Of a DNA stretch of 64,000 nucleotides, positions 45,356-55,030 are shown piece after piece (position 1 is the first letter of the stretch; each line of letters opens with the position of its first letter). The stretch lies in the NCBI RefSeq assembly GCF_900302455.1, contig NZ_ONZG01000003.1, positions 1 to 64,000 on the forward strand, read 5' to 3'. This stretch comes from Falsiruegeria mediterranea M17. GTDB taxonomy: Bacteria; Pseudomonadota; Alphaproteobacteria; Rhodobacterales; Rhodobacteraceae. A program made the position numbers and the translations under genes. Under the pieces are notes generated by a model that was given only the letters and a program-made list of their open reading frames with translations, made no database searches and had not been told where the DNA came from.

Positions 45356-46513
45356 ATGCCAATTATGCAAGGGTTTCCGCCGGACGAGGCGGATCAGGTC
45401 ACTTTGGCCAACTGGCGTACGCAACCGTATTCATCCTGGGCCTTTCACCACGTTCGCGAGATCGTCCCTTCGGCCGATATCAGCAATGATCCAACGGATG
45501 TCTGGGAGCTGCCAGAAGGCGACCCGCTGGTCACAGATACCCAGATCCAGATCACCCTTGCCGAAACGCGCACCGACGCCCTGGTCGTGCTGCACAAGGG
45601 ACGGGTCGTGCACGAGATGTATCGAAACGGGATGACGGCCGAGGATCCGCACATTCTGATGTCGGTGTCAAAGTCGATGCTGGGCCTGCTTGCCGGATGT
45701 CTGAACGACAAAGGGCTGCTGGATCTTGAAGCCGCCCTGACAGATTATGTGCCTGAGTTGGCTGAAACGGCCTATGCGGGTGCCACCGTTCGACAGGCCC
45801 TCGACATGCGGGTGGGTGTCGAGTTCTCAGAGGATTACCTGGCGACGTCCGGTCCGATCATCTCTTATCGCAAGGCGGCAAATTGGAATCCGGTCGAGCC
45901 GGGAGACAGCGTGCCCGATCTGCGTGGTTTCCAGGGGATGCTGACCGAGACCGATGGCCCTCATGGGGGTCGCTTCCACTATGTTTCGCCGGTGACGGAC
46001 CTTCTGGCTTGGGTATTCGAACGTGCCGCTGGCAAACGATATGCCGATCTGATGTCCGAACATCTTTGGCGGCCGATGGGTGCAGAAAAGGCAGCCTATA
46101 TCACGGTTGACCGGATCGGCGGCGCCCGAGCCGCCGGAGGCATGTGTGTCACCGCACGTGATCTGGCGCGCGTGGGAGCGTTGATGTGTCAGGGCGGTGC
46201 GCGTGACGGGAAGCAGGTGATTCCCAAGGCCTGGCTCGATGATATCGTCGACAATGGCGACAGGCAGGCTTGGGTGCAGGGTGATTTCCATGAACGCTTT
46301 GACACCTACAACATGTGCTATCGGTCGAAATGGTATGTTCATCGGGAAGAAAGGCCCTTGATCCACGGAATGGGCATTCATGGTCAGTTTCTGTTTGCCG
46401 ATCCCGCACGAGACCTGTCCATTGCGATTTTTTCCTCCGAGGCCGAACCAACAAGCGACCATGCGTTTGCACCCAGAATGGCATTGGTTCGCTTGCTGCA
46501 GGCGGCGGTTTGA
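45356..46513 (+). CDS. Serine hydrolase of the class C beta-lactamase / 6-aminohexanoate-dimer hydrolase family
   Basis: 385 residues. The SxxK motif is S103-V-S-K106 (LMSVSKSMLG), the YxS motif is in HYVSPVTD, and a later GMGIHGQF stands for the KTG-like strand. The DALVVLHKGRVVHEMY opening is typical of the NylB-like branch. No signal peptide, so a cytoplasmic esterase or amidase is likely, not a true beta-lactamase. GGAGAG lies before ATG 45356. Confidence 0.87.
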   Translation: MPIMQGFPPDEADQVTLANWRTQPYSSWAFHHVREIVPSADISNDPTDVWELPEGDPLVTDTQIQITLAETRTDALVVLHKGRVVHEMYRNGMTAEDPHILMSVSKSMLGLLAGCLNDKGLLDLEAALTDYVPELAETAYAGATVRQALDMRVGVEFSEDYLATSGPIISYRKAANWNPVEPGDSVPDLRGFQGMLTETDGPHGGRFHYVSPVTDLLAWVFERAAGKRYADLMSEHLWRPMGAEKAAYITVDRIGGARAAGGMCVTARDLARVGALMCQGGARDGKQVIPKAWLDDIVDNGDRQAWVQGDFHERFDTYNMCYRSKWYVHREERPLIHGMGIHGQFLFADPARDLSIAIFSSEAEPTSDHAFAPRMALVRLLQAAV

Positions 46514-46568
46514 CCCTCATGCCACCGACCCTCTTTCCTCGCGACGCTTGCCGGGATAAACCGGTCGC

Positions 46569-47231
46569 ATGAAATGGAACTTGCCCAATATCCTGACTGT
46601 ACTTCGCTTGGTTGCCGCGCCCGGCGTTGCGGTGATGTTTCTGTACTTCACGCGCCCCTATGCCGACTGGTTTGCCCTGACGCTTTTTGTGACCGCGGCC
46701 ATCACCGACTGGTTTGACGGCTACCTTGCACGGGCGTGGAAGCAAGAGACGAAACTGGGTGCAATGCTGGATCCGATTGCCGACAAGGCAATGGTGGTGA
46801 TCGCCCTGATGGTTATCGTCGGATATTCGTCGATGTCGCCCTGGCTGGTTCTGCCGGCAACACTGATCCTGTTCCGCGAGGTTTTTGTGTCTGGCCTGCG
46901 AGAGTATCTGGGGGATACGGCCGGGACGCTGAAGGTCACCAATCTGGCCAAATGGAAAACCACCGCCCAGATGGCTGCGATTGCGGTTCTGTTTGGTCAG
47001 GGCGTGTTTGAACACTATCTGGGTATGAGCGCCTGGGGCATGGATCCGCAGATGATCGACGACATCCTGACCGGGCGTGAAGAAGACCTGCTAGGGTTGC
47101 GTTGGAAATTGACCGGGATGGAGCTTTGCTGGTGGATTGGCTTGACGCTGTTGTGGATTGCCGCAGGTTTGACTGCGATCACCGGGGTGGATTACTTCCG
47201 CAAGGCCCTGCCGCACGTGAGAGAAGGGTAA
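46569..47231 (+). CDS. pgsA: CDP-diacylglycerol-glycerol-3-phosphate 3-phosphatidyltransferase
   Basis: 220 residues with the CDP-alcohol phosphotransferase motif DGYLARAWKQETKLGAMLDP followed by IADK (pattern DGX2ARX8GX3DX3D), starting MKWNLPNILTVLRLVAAPG. Several hydrophobic helices. First step of phosphatidylglycerol synthesis. Three bases precede moaD. Confidence 0.96.
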   Translation: MKWNLPNILTVLRLVAAPGVAVMFLYFTRPYADWFALTLFVTAAITDWFDGYLARAWKQETKLGAMLDPIADKAMVVIALMVIVGYSSMSPWLVLPATLILFREVFVSGLREYLGDTAGTLKVTNLAKWKTTAQMAAIAVLFGQGVFEHYLGMSAWGMDPQMIDDILTGREEDLLGLRWKLTGMELCWWIGLTLLWIAAGLTAITGVDYFRKALPHVREG

Positions 47232-47234
47232 GCC

Positions 47235-47480
47235 ATGGATATTCTCTATTTCGCCTGGGTGCGTGAGCGCATTGGCTTGCCCAAGGAAAAGGTCGAGACT
47301 AGTGCCGAAACCGTATCACAGCTTGTCGACGAACTGCGGGCGCGAGAAGAACGCTACGAGGTTGCCTTTTCCGATCTGAGCGCGTTGCGGGTGGCCTTGG
47401 ATCAAGAGCTGTCGGATTTCGATGCCTCGCTTGCAGGTGTACGCGAAGTGGCGTTTTTTCCGCCGATGACCGGGGGCTGA
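47235..47480 (+). CDS. moaD: Molybdopterin synthase sulfur carrier subunit MoaD
   Basis: 81 residues of beta-grasp fold, beginning MDILYFAWVRERIG and ending VAFFPPMTGG. The terminal double glycine is adenylated and thiocarboxylated to deliver sulfur. Four bases precede moaE. Confidence 0.95.
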   Translation: MDILYFAWVRERIGLPKEKVETSAETVSQLVDELRAREERYEVAFSDLSALRVALDQELSDFDASLAGVREVAFFPPMTGG

Positions 47481-47484
47481 TCCG

Positions 47485-47928
47485 GTGAAAATCTCGGTTC
47501 AAAAAGAGCCATTTGACTTGGGAGCTGAGGCCAACGCATTTGCCGCTGGCGACACCTCGAATGGGGCCATCGTGACATTCACGGGTGTCGTGCGGGATCT
47601 GGTGCAAGGCGATCTCGATATGATGGAGATCGAGCATTACCCCGGCATGACCGAAAAGGCGCTGACCAAGATCGCGAACGAGGCGCAAGAGCGTTGGTCG
47701 CTTGGTGATGTGCTGGTGATCCACCGCCATGGGCGTTTGGCTCCAGGGGATCAGATCATGATGGTGGCCACGGCCGCCCCGCACCGCAAAGACGCGTTTG
47801 AGGCAGCTGAATATCTTATGGACTACCTCAAATCCCGTGCGCCGTTCTGGAAGAAAGAAATCACCGGCGAAAGCGCGGATTGGGTTGCAGCCAAGGACGA
47901 GGACGAAGACGCACTGACGCGGTGGTGA
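47485..47928 (+). CDS. moaE: Molybdopterin synthase catalytic subunit MoaE
   Basis: 147 residues with GTG start. GAIVTFTGVVRD, LMEIEHYPGM-like MMEIEHYPGM, VLVIHRHGRLAPGDQIMMVA and the catalytic-lysine region SRAPFWKKEI are present. Adds sulfur to precursor Z with MoaD. It fits with moaB at the far right of the window. Confidence 0.96.
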   Translation: MKISVQKEPFDLGAEANAFAAGDTSNGAIVTFTGVVRDLVQGDLDMMEIEHYPGMTEKALTKIANEAQERWSLGDVLVIHRHGRLAPGDQIMMVATAAPHRKDAFEAAEYLMDYLKSRAPFWKKEITGESADWVAAKDEDEDALTRW

Positions 47929-47992
47929 GGGCATTTTCAACCTAATGGGGTCGCATCTGTCTGGTTGGTCTGAACACAGTGTCATCCCAGGG

Positions 47993-48204
47993 GTGCTCCC
48001 GCGCCCGGGCAGTCCTGACTGCGTCAGCCCAACCAACGGCCTTGGGCCGAGCGCCGAGCAAAGCTCGGCGCGGTCCCGCCAAGGCGCACCCTTCCGTCAG
48101 ACATATTGCTTGACCGCTGCGACCAGGATCAACCGCCGAGCGCAGCGAGGCTTGGCCCAACGGGAGAAGATGCCCTGAAAGGGGCATCGACGACGGGCGG
48201 GAGC
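47993..48204. repeat. About 210-bp self-complementary repeat, copy 2 (inverse orientation)
   Basis: Read on the minus strand from 48204 it matches copy 1: GCTCCCGCCCGTCG, TCTCCCGTTGGGCC, CGCTCGGCGGTTG, GACCGCGCCGAGC, TCGGCCCAAGGCCGTTG, then GCTGACGCAGTCAGG and GCGGGAGCAC. Differences are scattered base changes and small indels in the loop half. It lies between the convergent moaE and the gene ending at 48228. Confidence 0.8.
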
Positions 48205-48227
48205 GTCACGAGTTTCAGAGAACAACG

Positions 48228-48539
48228 TCAGCCGACGCGGGCGCGCAGTTCTTCGGCCTCTTGCCGGGCGGCGCGCAGGCCGTCCATCGCGGCGCTCAGT
48301 TCCGCTTCGGTCTGCGTCAGCTGGTTGGTCAGCTCGGCCTCACGCTGTTGCAGATAGGTGATGGCCTGATCGCGGGTCTCTTCTGCCTCGTGGAGCTCCT
48401 GGCTCATCCGGTCGAGATCGGCCACGTCGCTTTGTCTTACGCGGGTGAACCGATGCACGAGCCAATTGGCGAACCACCCCATGGCAAAGGCCACAAAGAG
48501 GATGATCGCGGTGGTGATGATGAATTCGGTGCGGTTCAT
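48228..48539 (-). CDS. Small membrane-anchored coiled-coil protein
   Basis: 103 residues. One N-terminal membrane helix (EFIITTAIILFVAFAMGWFA) is followed by a long charged coiled coil (LDRMSQELHEAEETRDQAIT, AELTNQLTQTEAELSAAMDG). AGAGGA precedes ATG 48539, which sits 1 base after the OmpA-family stop, so the two are co-translated. Probably acts in the envelope with the OmpA protein; function unknown. Confidence 0.82.
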   Translation of the reverse strand: MNRTEFIITTAIILFVAFAMGWFANWLVHRFTRVRQSDVADLDRMSQELHEAEETRDQAITYLQQREAELTNQLTQTEAELSAAMDGLRAARQEAEELRARVG

Positions 48540-48540
48540 G

Positions 48541-50460
48541 TCACTGGTCCTCTTCGGTGGCTTGCGAGGCGTCTTCGTCGTCGGTCTCAGATGTCTCGGT
48601 CGGCGCCTCTTCGGCGATCGCATCCAGTGTGGATGATCCCTCTTCGGATGCTTCGGGTCGGATCAGGCGGAACTCAATCCGGCGGTTGGCTTCGCGGCCA
48701 TCCTCGGTCTTGTTGTCCGCAATGGGCTGGCTTTCACCATAGCCTACGGCCACGTAGCTGGAAGTCAAAATGCGGCGCGAGCGCAATTCGTTCAGTACCG
48801 ATTGGGCACGGGCCTGGCTCAGTTGCTGATTCATCTCTTCGCGGCCTTGGCTGTCGGTGTGTCCCTGGATCTCCAGGCGGATCTGTCCGCAAGCGTCCAG
48901 GATGTCCGCGATCTTGTTCATCGTATCCAGAGACGCGGCCGCGATGGTGGCCGAGCCGGGTTCGAAGGCAATCTTGCTTCCTTCCTGTACCAGGGCAATC
49001 TCTGCCTCGCAAACCTCGGGGTCGGGTGCCTTGTCCTCGGGTTCGGGCGGGGCATGGTAGGTGACGGACAGGTCATAGGTCTGCGCATTTCCCAACTTGT
49101 CGGACAGCAGGCCCGCAATTTGCGCACTGGCGTCTTCCTGCTCGCTCACACCGCTCAACGTCACGTTGTCAGGTGTCACGGTCAGCGCGCCATTGGTCAG
49201 CATCGACAACGCCTCGAGCCCGGCCAACACGCGCACCGGCCACGTGGCAGGCAGATCCGGAACAACGCGCGCCGCAGTATAGACCGCATCGGTGCCAAAG
49301 GCGGCCTTGGCATAGCTGTCGACCATGTGGCGCAGGTTTTCGTCGTTCAGACGGCCGCGCAGCTGTACCAGACCTTCTGGGCTGAGCGTTGCAGTGAATT
49401 CGGGTGGGCCTGCGTCATTGGCAACTTCTGGTTGGGGCAGCACCGCGTACAGGGCAAATACCTCAGGCAACTCGGCCTCAAGTTCACCGACAACACGGTC
49501 GAACTGTGTCTGATCGGTACCTTGGGCGGCCACGAGGGTGATGTCAGCGTCGGCGATCGTGACTGTACCCTGACCGAGTTCGGCCAAGGCACCGATGCTC
49601 AGTTCTGACGCGCGGGCCCATTTCGGCGAGGGGACGCCCATGCCGATGGTACACGTCGGGGAACCTTCGATTCCGGCCTTACGGGCTGCGGCGACAATCC
49701 GGGCTTGCGCGATACGATCCTGGGCGGAACACGCATCGAAACGGCTGCCGGTTTCATCAATCAGGAACCGCATGGTGAACGGCGTGATCACGGGACGAGG
49801 CGCGGCGATGTCGACCCCGATTCGCAGCCCCGGAGGTGCGGCACGGTTCAGCGCGTCCTCAAGTTGTCTCTTGGCTTCGGCACTGTCAGAGATCGCAGTG
49901 ATCGACACCTGACCGGCGGCTACGGATACCTTGGATCTTGGCAGCATCGATAGCGCCTTGAGCGAAAACCCCATGGCATCAATCCAGCCGCCCGGCACGT
50001 TGTAGTCCGCGGTTTCCAACAGATCGGTGACGTTGTCCTCGCCGGCCAGGGAATTCAGTTGTGCAATGATCTCGTCCCGGTCCGACTGCGCAGGGATCAG
50101 ACCGATGATCGAAATTCCGCTGTCATTGCGCAGAATTTCAGCTGAAAATCGCGGCGGCGCGAGATCGGCCGATGGTGCAATCTGCATCTCGTCGATGACG
50201 CGCGAGGGGTCGACCTCGTCACCAACAACGGTCAGAGCGTTGAACCGTGTGGCCTCATCCTTTGCAATGCCGGTCATCGTTATTTGCAGGCCGTCGGCCT
50301 GCACTTCGGCCCAGTCGTGGCCATTGCGATCCAGTGCTCGGCGCACCACGATTTCCGAATTCTCCTCGACGGTTGTTACTGCAAAACTTGCAGCAACAAG
50401 GCACAGCCCAGCGGCCAGGGCGAAGGTCAGGGCGACCACAATCGAGAGGGGAAGGCGCAT
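48541..50460 (-). CDS. OmpA-family envelope protein with BON-like repeats
   Basis: 639 residues. An N-terminal signal or anchor (SIVVALTFALAAGLCLVAAS) is followed by repeats of about 70 residues resembling BON domains (LQITMTGIAKDEATRFNALT, GISIIGLIPAQSDRDEI, VSITAISDSAEAKRQLEDAL), then a C-terminal OmpA peptidoglycan-binding domain (IRLEIQGHTDSQGREEMNQQ, LSQARAQSVLNELR) and an acidic tail. The architecture recalls ArfA/OmpATb. It likely tethers the cell envelope. Confidence 0.88.
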   Translation of the reverse strand: MRLPLSIVVALTFALAAGLCLVAASFAVTTVEENSEIVVRRALDRNGHDWAEVQADGLQITMTGIAKDEATRFNALTVVGDEVDPSRVIDEMQIAPSADLAPPRFSAEILRNDSGISIIGLIPAQSDRDEIIAQLNSLAGEDNVTDLLETADYNVPGGWIDAMGFSLKALSMLPRSKVSVAAGQVSITAISDSAEAKRQLEDALNRAAPPGLRIGVDIAAPRPVITPFTMRFLIDETGSRFDACSAQDRIAQARIVAAARKAGIEGSPTCTIGMGVPSPKWARASELSIGALAELGQGTVTIADADITLVAAQGTDQTQFDRVVGELEAELPEVFALYAVLPQPEVANDAGPPEFTATLSPEGLVQLRGRLNDENLRHMVDSYAKAAFGTDAVYTAARVVPDLPATWPVRVLAGLEALSMLTNGALTVTPDNVTLSGVSEQEDASAQIAGLLSDKLGNAQTYDLSVTYHAPPEPEDKAPDPEVCEAEIALVQEGSKIAFEPGSATIAAASLDTMNKIADILDACGQIRLEIQGHTDSQGREEMNQQLSQARAQSVLNELRSRRILTSSYVAVGYGESQPIADNKTEDGREANRRIEFRLIRPEASEEGSSTLDAIAEEAPTETSETDDEDASQATEEDQ

Positions 50461-50525
50461 GTCTTTTGGTCGTTTTCCGTCCGGTCTTTGGCGGATGTCT
50501 TACATTCCTGGTGCGTTATGTGCAA

Positions 50526-51488
50526 TCACGCGAGCAGCGCTGCGCAAAAGAAGATGAGCGGAATAAAGCCGGTATCGCGGTTCACGCGGAAGAGTTGCAG
50601 CAGTTTCGCGTTGTCTTCTATGTCCAATCCGCGCAGTTGCCAGGCCATGTGCCACCCCATGGCCCAAGGCCCCACAAGAGCGACAAGCATCGCAAGCAGC
50701 GGAGCATCGGGCAGACCGGCCTCGATCACGGCAAGCCCCATGAAGCTGACGGTGGCCACCAGAAAATACTTCATCCAGCGCGCGGTATCCGTGCCGAACA
50801 GGCGTGCGGTGGATTTCACCCCGATCAGCGCATCGTCTTCGGTGTCCTGATGGGCATAGATGGTGTCATAGAACAGCGTCCAGGCGATTCCGGCCAGATA
50901 AAGCAGCACCGCAGGTGCCCCCAAAGAGCCGGAATGGGCGGTCCAAGCCAGCAATGCCCCCCAATTGAATGCCAGTCCCAGAAACACCTGCGGCCACCAA
51001 GTGAAACGCTTTGCGTAGGGGTAGACCGCGACAGGCAGCAGCGACAGCACGCCTAACGCGATGGCCGCCTGGTTGAAAGTCAGCAGGATCGCCAGCCCCA
51101 AGAGGGCTTGGAGCACCATCCAGAACAATGCCTGTCTAACGCTCACTTGCCCCGAGGGAATGGGCCGCGAGCGGGTACGCTCGACCTGCCCGTCAAAGTC
51201 ACGGTCGGTTATGTCGTTCCACGTACAGCCCGCACCGCGCATCAAGAAGGCGCCCAGACCACAGCCAACAGCGATCCACAGATCGAACAGGCGCGGGGCT
51301 TGATCGTCAAAGATAGCCAGGGCCAACCCCCACCAGCAGGGGATCAGCAACAGCCAGGTGCCGATGGGTCGGTCCGCGCGGCTCAGCCGCAGATAGGGAC
51401 GGCTCCAGGCTGGGGCGTACAGGTCGACCCAGTTGTCGGAAGGTGCGTCTGAAACCTGACCATCTGGTGTTGGGGCATTGCCTTGCAT
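50526..51488 (-). CDS. ubiA: 4-hydroxybenzoate polyprenyltransferase
   Basis: 320 residues. The two aspartate-rich motifs NDITDRDFDGQVERTRSRP and YAHQDTEDDALIGVKSTA bind Mg-polyprenyl diphosphate. Eight to nine hydrophobic helices. Joins a polyprenyl tail to 4-hydroxybenzoate for ubiquinone. ATG 51488 is 12 bases from the divergent rsmE start; the longer frame to 52202 would overlay rsmE. Confidence 0.95.
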   Translation of the reverse strand: MQGNAPTPDGQVSDAPSDNWVDLYAPAWSRPYLRLSRADRPIGTWLLLIPCWWGLALAIFDDQAPRLFDLWIAVGCGLGAFLMRGAGCTWNDITDRDFDGQVERTRSRPIPSGQVSVRQALFWMVLQALLGLAILLTFNQAAIALGVLSLLPVAVYPYAKRFTWWPQVFLGLAFNWGALLAWTAHSGSLGAPAVLLYLAGIAWTLFYDTIYAHQDTEDDALIGVKSTARLFGTDTARWMKYFLVATVSFMGLAVIEAGLPDAPLLAMLVALVGPWAMGWHMAWQLRGLDIEDNAKLLQLFRVNRDTGFIPLIFFCAALLA

Positions 51489-51500
51489 ATGTAGGCTCTC

Positions 51501-52226
51501 ATGAGTGCAAAGATCAGACTGTATGTAGAGCACCCTTTGGGGGATGGGCAATCGGTTCCTTTGGATCGCGATCAGGCGCATTACCTCTTTGGCGTGATGC
51601 GGTTGGCCGTGGGTGGGCAGGTGCTGCTGTTCAACGGCCGAGATGGCGAATGGCTGGCGGATGTCGAGCAGGCGGGCAAGCGCGCCGGAGTTTTGGCTTG
51701 CGTGCAGCAGACCAAACCGCTGCAAATGCCCCCCGATCTGTGGCTGCTTTTTGCGCCAATCAAAAAGGCGCGTACGGATTTCATCGTTGAAAAAGCAGCG
51801 GAAATGGGCGCGGCACGGATCGTGCCCGTGCAGACCGAGTTCACCAATTCGGAACGTATCCGCCAGGATCGGCTCCAGGCGCATGCGGTCGAGGCAGCTG
51901 AGCAATGCGGCGGCACCTACGTGCCCGAAGTCGCTGAATTGCAGAAACTTGACCGCCTGCTGGATGATTGGCCCGATGGGCGGCAACTGATGTTCTGCGA
52001 CGAGGCCGAGGTCGGCGCGGCAAAACGTCTGGCCTCCAATACACCGGGTCAACCCTGGGCCATCCTGATCGGGCCTGAGGGCGGCTTTTCCGACCGCGAA
52101 CGCGCGCGTCTGTCGGCCTTGCATTTCGCCTATGTGGTCAGCCTTGGCCCCCGCATCCTGCGCGCGGACACGGCGGCGGTGGCGGCGATGACGATTTGGC
52201 AACAGGCGTTGGGGGACTGGGAATGA
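51501..52226 (+). CDS. rsmE: 16S rRNA m3U1498 methyltransferase RsmE
   Basis: 241 residues of SPOUT fold. RLYVEHPLGDGQSVPLDRDQ, HYLFGVMRLAVG, and the C-terminal knot AILIGPEGGFSDRERARLSA with VSLGPRILRADTAAVAAMT are diagnostic. Stop overlaps the GNAT gene (ATGA). Confidence 0.95.
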   Translation: MSAKIRLYVEHPLGDGQSVPLDRDQAHYLFGVMRLAVGGQVLLFNGRDGEWLADVEQAGKRAGVLACVQQTKPLQMPPDLWLLFAPIKKARTDFIVEKAAEMGAARIVPVQTEFTNSERIRQDRLQAHAVEAAEQCGGTYVPEVAELQKLDRLLDDWPDGRQLMFCDEAEVGAAKRLASNTPGQPWAILIGPEGGFSDRERARLSALHFAYVVSLGPRILRADTAAVAAMTIWQQALGDWE

Positions 52227-53068
52227 TCCGGGAGGCGGAGGTCGAAGATCTGCCTCGGATCAATGCATTTCTAGACCAACACATCGAAACCTCGATGTTT
52301 CTCCGCAGCAATCTGGCGACGCACGGATTGGGGTTTTCTGATCATCCCCATTCCACCCGGGCCTTTGTATGGGAGGCTGATGGGCAGTTTGGGGTCTTTG
52401 GTTTGTCCAAGGTTGGCTATGTGATGGCACAGATGCCCGACATGCGTCTTGAGGCGGCCGAGGCTTTTGGTCATGCCATCACTGGCCATAACGTTCTTGG
52501 AATGACCGGCGAAAAGGCCCAGGTCGACATGACGTTGCGCGGATTGGGGCTTGGTAAGGCAAAGCTCAAGATGCTGGACGACGAACCGCTGTATCAGATG
52601 GAACTGGCCGACCTGTCCAAAACCCGCGTGAACAGCCGCGCGTTGCTGGAAAGCGATCTTGGCCCATTGGAGCGGTGGTTCGCACACTACCTTGAGGACA
52701 CTGGTCAAGAAAACGAAGCCGATGCACGATCCAATGCAGCGGCGCGCGGGCGTGCAGCGTTCGACAACGGGCGGGCCGAAGTTTTGTTGATCGACGGTGT
52801 CCCGGTTGCGATGGCTGACATCAATGCCCATGTCGAAGATGTGGTTCAGCTTGGCGGTGTTTTTGTGCCGACAGAACATCGCGGCAAAGGATACGGGGCC
52901 TTGGTGACAACAGCGATCTTGCAACGCGAAGCCGCAAGGGGTGCAAAACAGGCGATCCTTTTCGCCAACAACCCGATTGCTGCCCGCGCTTACGAATCCA
53001 TCGGGTTCAAACAGATCGGTTGGTATCGCATCGCCCTGCTGCAAACCCCCTGCGAGGTCCGGTCATGA
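52223..53068 (+). CDS. GNAT-family acetyltransferase
   Basis: 281 residues. The C-terminal GNAT core has VQLGGVFVPTEHRGKGYGAL (motif A, acetyl-CoA loop) and AILFANNPIAARAYESIGFK (motif B). The first half is less conserved. Acceptor unknown. It sits in a chain rsmE-GNAT-53065 gene with four-base overlaps. Confidence 0.88.
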   Translation: MIREAEVEDLPRINAFLDQHIETSMFLRSNLATHGLGFSDHPHSTRAFVWEADGQFGVFGLSKVGYVMAQMPDMRLEAAEAFGHAITGHNVLGMTGEKAQVDMTLRGLGLGKAKLKMLDDEPLYQMELADLSKTRVNSRALLESDLGPLERWFAHYLEDTGQENEADARSNAAARGRAAFDNGRAEVLLIDGVPVAMADINAHVEDVVQLGGVFVPTEHRGKGYGALVTTAILQREAARGAKQAILFANNPIAARAYESIGFKQIGWYRIALLQTPCEVRS

Positions 53069-53592
53069 GTTTCATTCGTCCAGAAGCCAAAGCCGCCCTG
53101 TGGCGTTGGCGCGAGGTGATTGCGGCGGGGCTTTTGGCCTTTGTCGGATCAACCTGGGTGATTGGCCCCGGTGGCTTGCTGGGCGGATTGGGCTGGATCG
53201 CCATCGCCGTCAGCCTTGGGCTGGCCGTTGTGGGCTTTCAACGCGCGCGGTTTCGGACCGGATCGGGCGGGCCAGGGGTCGTCCTCGTGGATGAGGGGCA
53301 AATCACCTACTATGGTCCGCTGACAGGCGGTGTGGTTGCGACAGATGCCATCGAACGCCTGGCGCTCGATCCGACGGCAAAACCTGCCCATTGGGTGCTG
53401 GAACAGCCCGGCCAGCCGCCGTTGCAAGTGCCAGTCAATGCCGAAGGGGCCGAGGCGCTGTTCGATGTCTTTGCCACGTTGCCTGGCTTGCGCACCGAAC
53501 GCATGCTGAATGAGCTCAGCGGTAAAGGCGTTCACCCGGTCGTGATCTGGGAACGTCGCTCGATGCGACCGCCCGAGCTCAGGCTGCATTGA
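53065..53592 (+). CDS. Two-helix membrane protein of unknown function
   Basis: 175 residues. Two adjacent hydrophobic helices (VIAAGLLAFVGSTWVIG and LGWIAIAVSLGLAVVGF) precede a soluble beta-rich domain (VVLVDEGQITYYGPLTGGVV, HWVLEQPGQPPLQVPVNAEG) that may resemble a PH-like bacterial domain. ATGA overlap with the GNAT gene fixes the start. No named family recognised. Confidence 0.8.
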   Translation: MSFIRPEAKAALWRWREVIAAGLLAFVGSTWVIGPGGLLGGLGWIAIAVSLGLAVVGFQRARFRTGSGGPGVVLVDEGQITYYGPLTGGVVATDAIERLALDPTAKPAHWVLEQPGQPPLQVPVNAEGAEALFDVFATLPGLRTERMLNELSGKGVHPVVIWERRSMRPPELRLH

Positions 53593-53659
53593 CAGTTCGG
53601 TCTTTTCGCCTCACTGCTGACGATCAGACATAGCTAATTCAGGATCGGGAGCGCGTCTC

Positions 53660-55030
53660 ATGTCCATTCCTCAGTCCGGCGGTGGGCCGATCGAACGTCA
53701 TGAACAACTGGCCGAATATCTGGCCGATGGCTGTAAGCCAAAGGATCAATGGCGGATCGGGACCGAGCATGAAAAGTTCGGCTATTGCAAGGATACGCTG
53801 AAACCCCTGCCGTATGACGGCAAGCGCTCGATTCTTGCCGTGCTCGAAGGGCTGCGCGACGGCCATGGCTGGGCCCCTCTGGAAGAGGGCGGCAAGCTGA
53901 TCGGTCTGGAAAAAGATGGCGCCAATGTTTCGCTGGAACCTGGCGGGCAATTGGAGCTGTCGGGCGCACCGCTTGAGACCATTCACGAGACCTGTGACGA
54001 GGTGAATCAGCACCTGCGGGACGTCAAGGACATCGCCGACAAGATCGGCGTGGGGTTCATTGGTCTGGGGGCTGCCCCGATCTGGAGCCACGAGCAGATG
54101 CCGGTGATGCCCAAGGGGCGGTATAAGCTGATGACGGACTATATGGACCGCGTCGGCACCATGGGTAAGGTCATGATGTACCGGACCTGCACCGTGCAGG
54201 TGAACCTGGATTTCGCGACAGAGGCGGACATGGTGCAGAAACTGCGCGTGGCCTTGGCATTGCAGCCGGTGGCGAATGCGCTGTTCGCGAACTCGCCCTT
54301 CCTTGATGGCAAACCCAACGGCGTGAAATCGACCCGAGGTCTGGTCTGGCGTCATCTGGATGACGCGCGCACTGGGATGCTGCCCTTTGTGTTTGACGAA
54401 GGGTTCGGGTTCGAAGCCTGGGTGCAATACGCGCTCGATGTGCCGATGTACTTCGTCTATCGCGACGGCAAATACATCGACGCACTGGGCATGTCGTTCC
54501 GCGACTTCCTTGAGGGCAAGCTGCCTGCGCTGCCGGGTGAAACACCGACGCTCAGCGATTGGGCGGATCACCTGACCACTGCTTTCCCCGAGGCGCGGAT
54601 CAAGAAATTCATGGAGATGCGAGGTGCCGATGGTGGCCCATGGCGCAGGCTTTGCGCTCTGCCGGCCTTCTGGGTTGGTCTGATGTACGACCAGTCGTCG
54701 CTGGATGCGGCTTGGGATCTCGTCAAAGGTTGGGACGCGGAAACGCGCGAGGCTTTGCGGGTTGCGGCTTCCGAACAGGCGCTGCAGGCGCAGGTTGGCG
54801 ACATCAATATGCACGATCTGGCGCGCGAAGTTGTGGCGATTTCCGAGGCCGGTTTGAAAGCCCGTGCCAAACCCGGTGCCGGTGGCATGGTCCCGGATGA
54901 AACCCACTTCCTGAACGCGCTCAAGGACAGCATCGAAACAGGCAAGACGCCTGCTGACGAACTGCTGGACCGCTACAATGGCGATTGGAACGGTGATCTG
55001 ACCAAGATCTACGACGAGTTCGCCTATTGA
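53660..55030 (+). CDS. gshA: Glutamate-cysteine ligase (plant/rhizobial type)
   Basis: 456 residues of the GCS2 type used by alphaproteobacteria and plants: WRIGTEHEKFGYC (metal and glutamate binding), LEPGGQLELSGAP, YRTCTVQVNLDF and YALDVPMYFVYRDG. The disulfide cysteines of the plant enzyme are not needed. Makes gamma-glutamylcysteine, the first step to glutathione. Confidence 0.95.
   Translation: MSIPQSGGGPIERHEQLAEYLADGCKPKDQWRIGTEHEKFGYCKDTLKPLPYDGKRSILAVLEGLRDGHGWAPLEEGGKLIGLEKDGANVSLEPGGQLELSGAPLETIHETCDEVNQHLRDVKDIADKIGVGFIGLGAAPIWSHEQMPVMPKGRYKLMTDYMDRVGTMGKVMMYRTCTVQVNLDFATEADMVQKLRVALALQPVANALFANSPFLDGKPNGVKSTRGLVWRHLDDARTGMLPFVFDEGFGFEAWVQYALDVPMYFVYRDGKYIDALGMSFRDFLEGKLPALPGETPTLSDWADHLTTAFPEARIKKFMEMRGADGGPWRRLCALPAFWVGLMYDQSSLDAAWDLVKGWDAETREALRVAASEQALQAQVGDINMHDLAREVVAISEAGLKARAKPGAGGMVPDETHFLNALKDSIETGKTPADELLDRYNGDWNGDLTKIYDEFAY

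Noticed and set aside
45356-46513. True beta-lactamase resistance gene
   Set aside because: No signal peptide and a YxS/GxG arrangement of esterase/NylB type, so a resistance role is not supported.
53639-54907. A 422-codon minus frame opposite gshA
   Set aside because: Antisense shadow; gshA has complete catalytic motifs.
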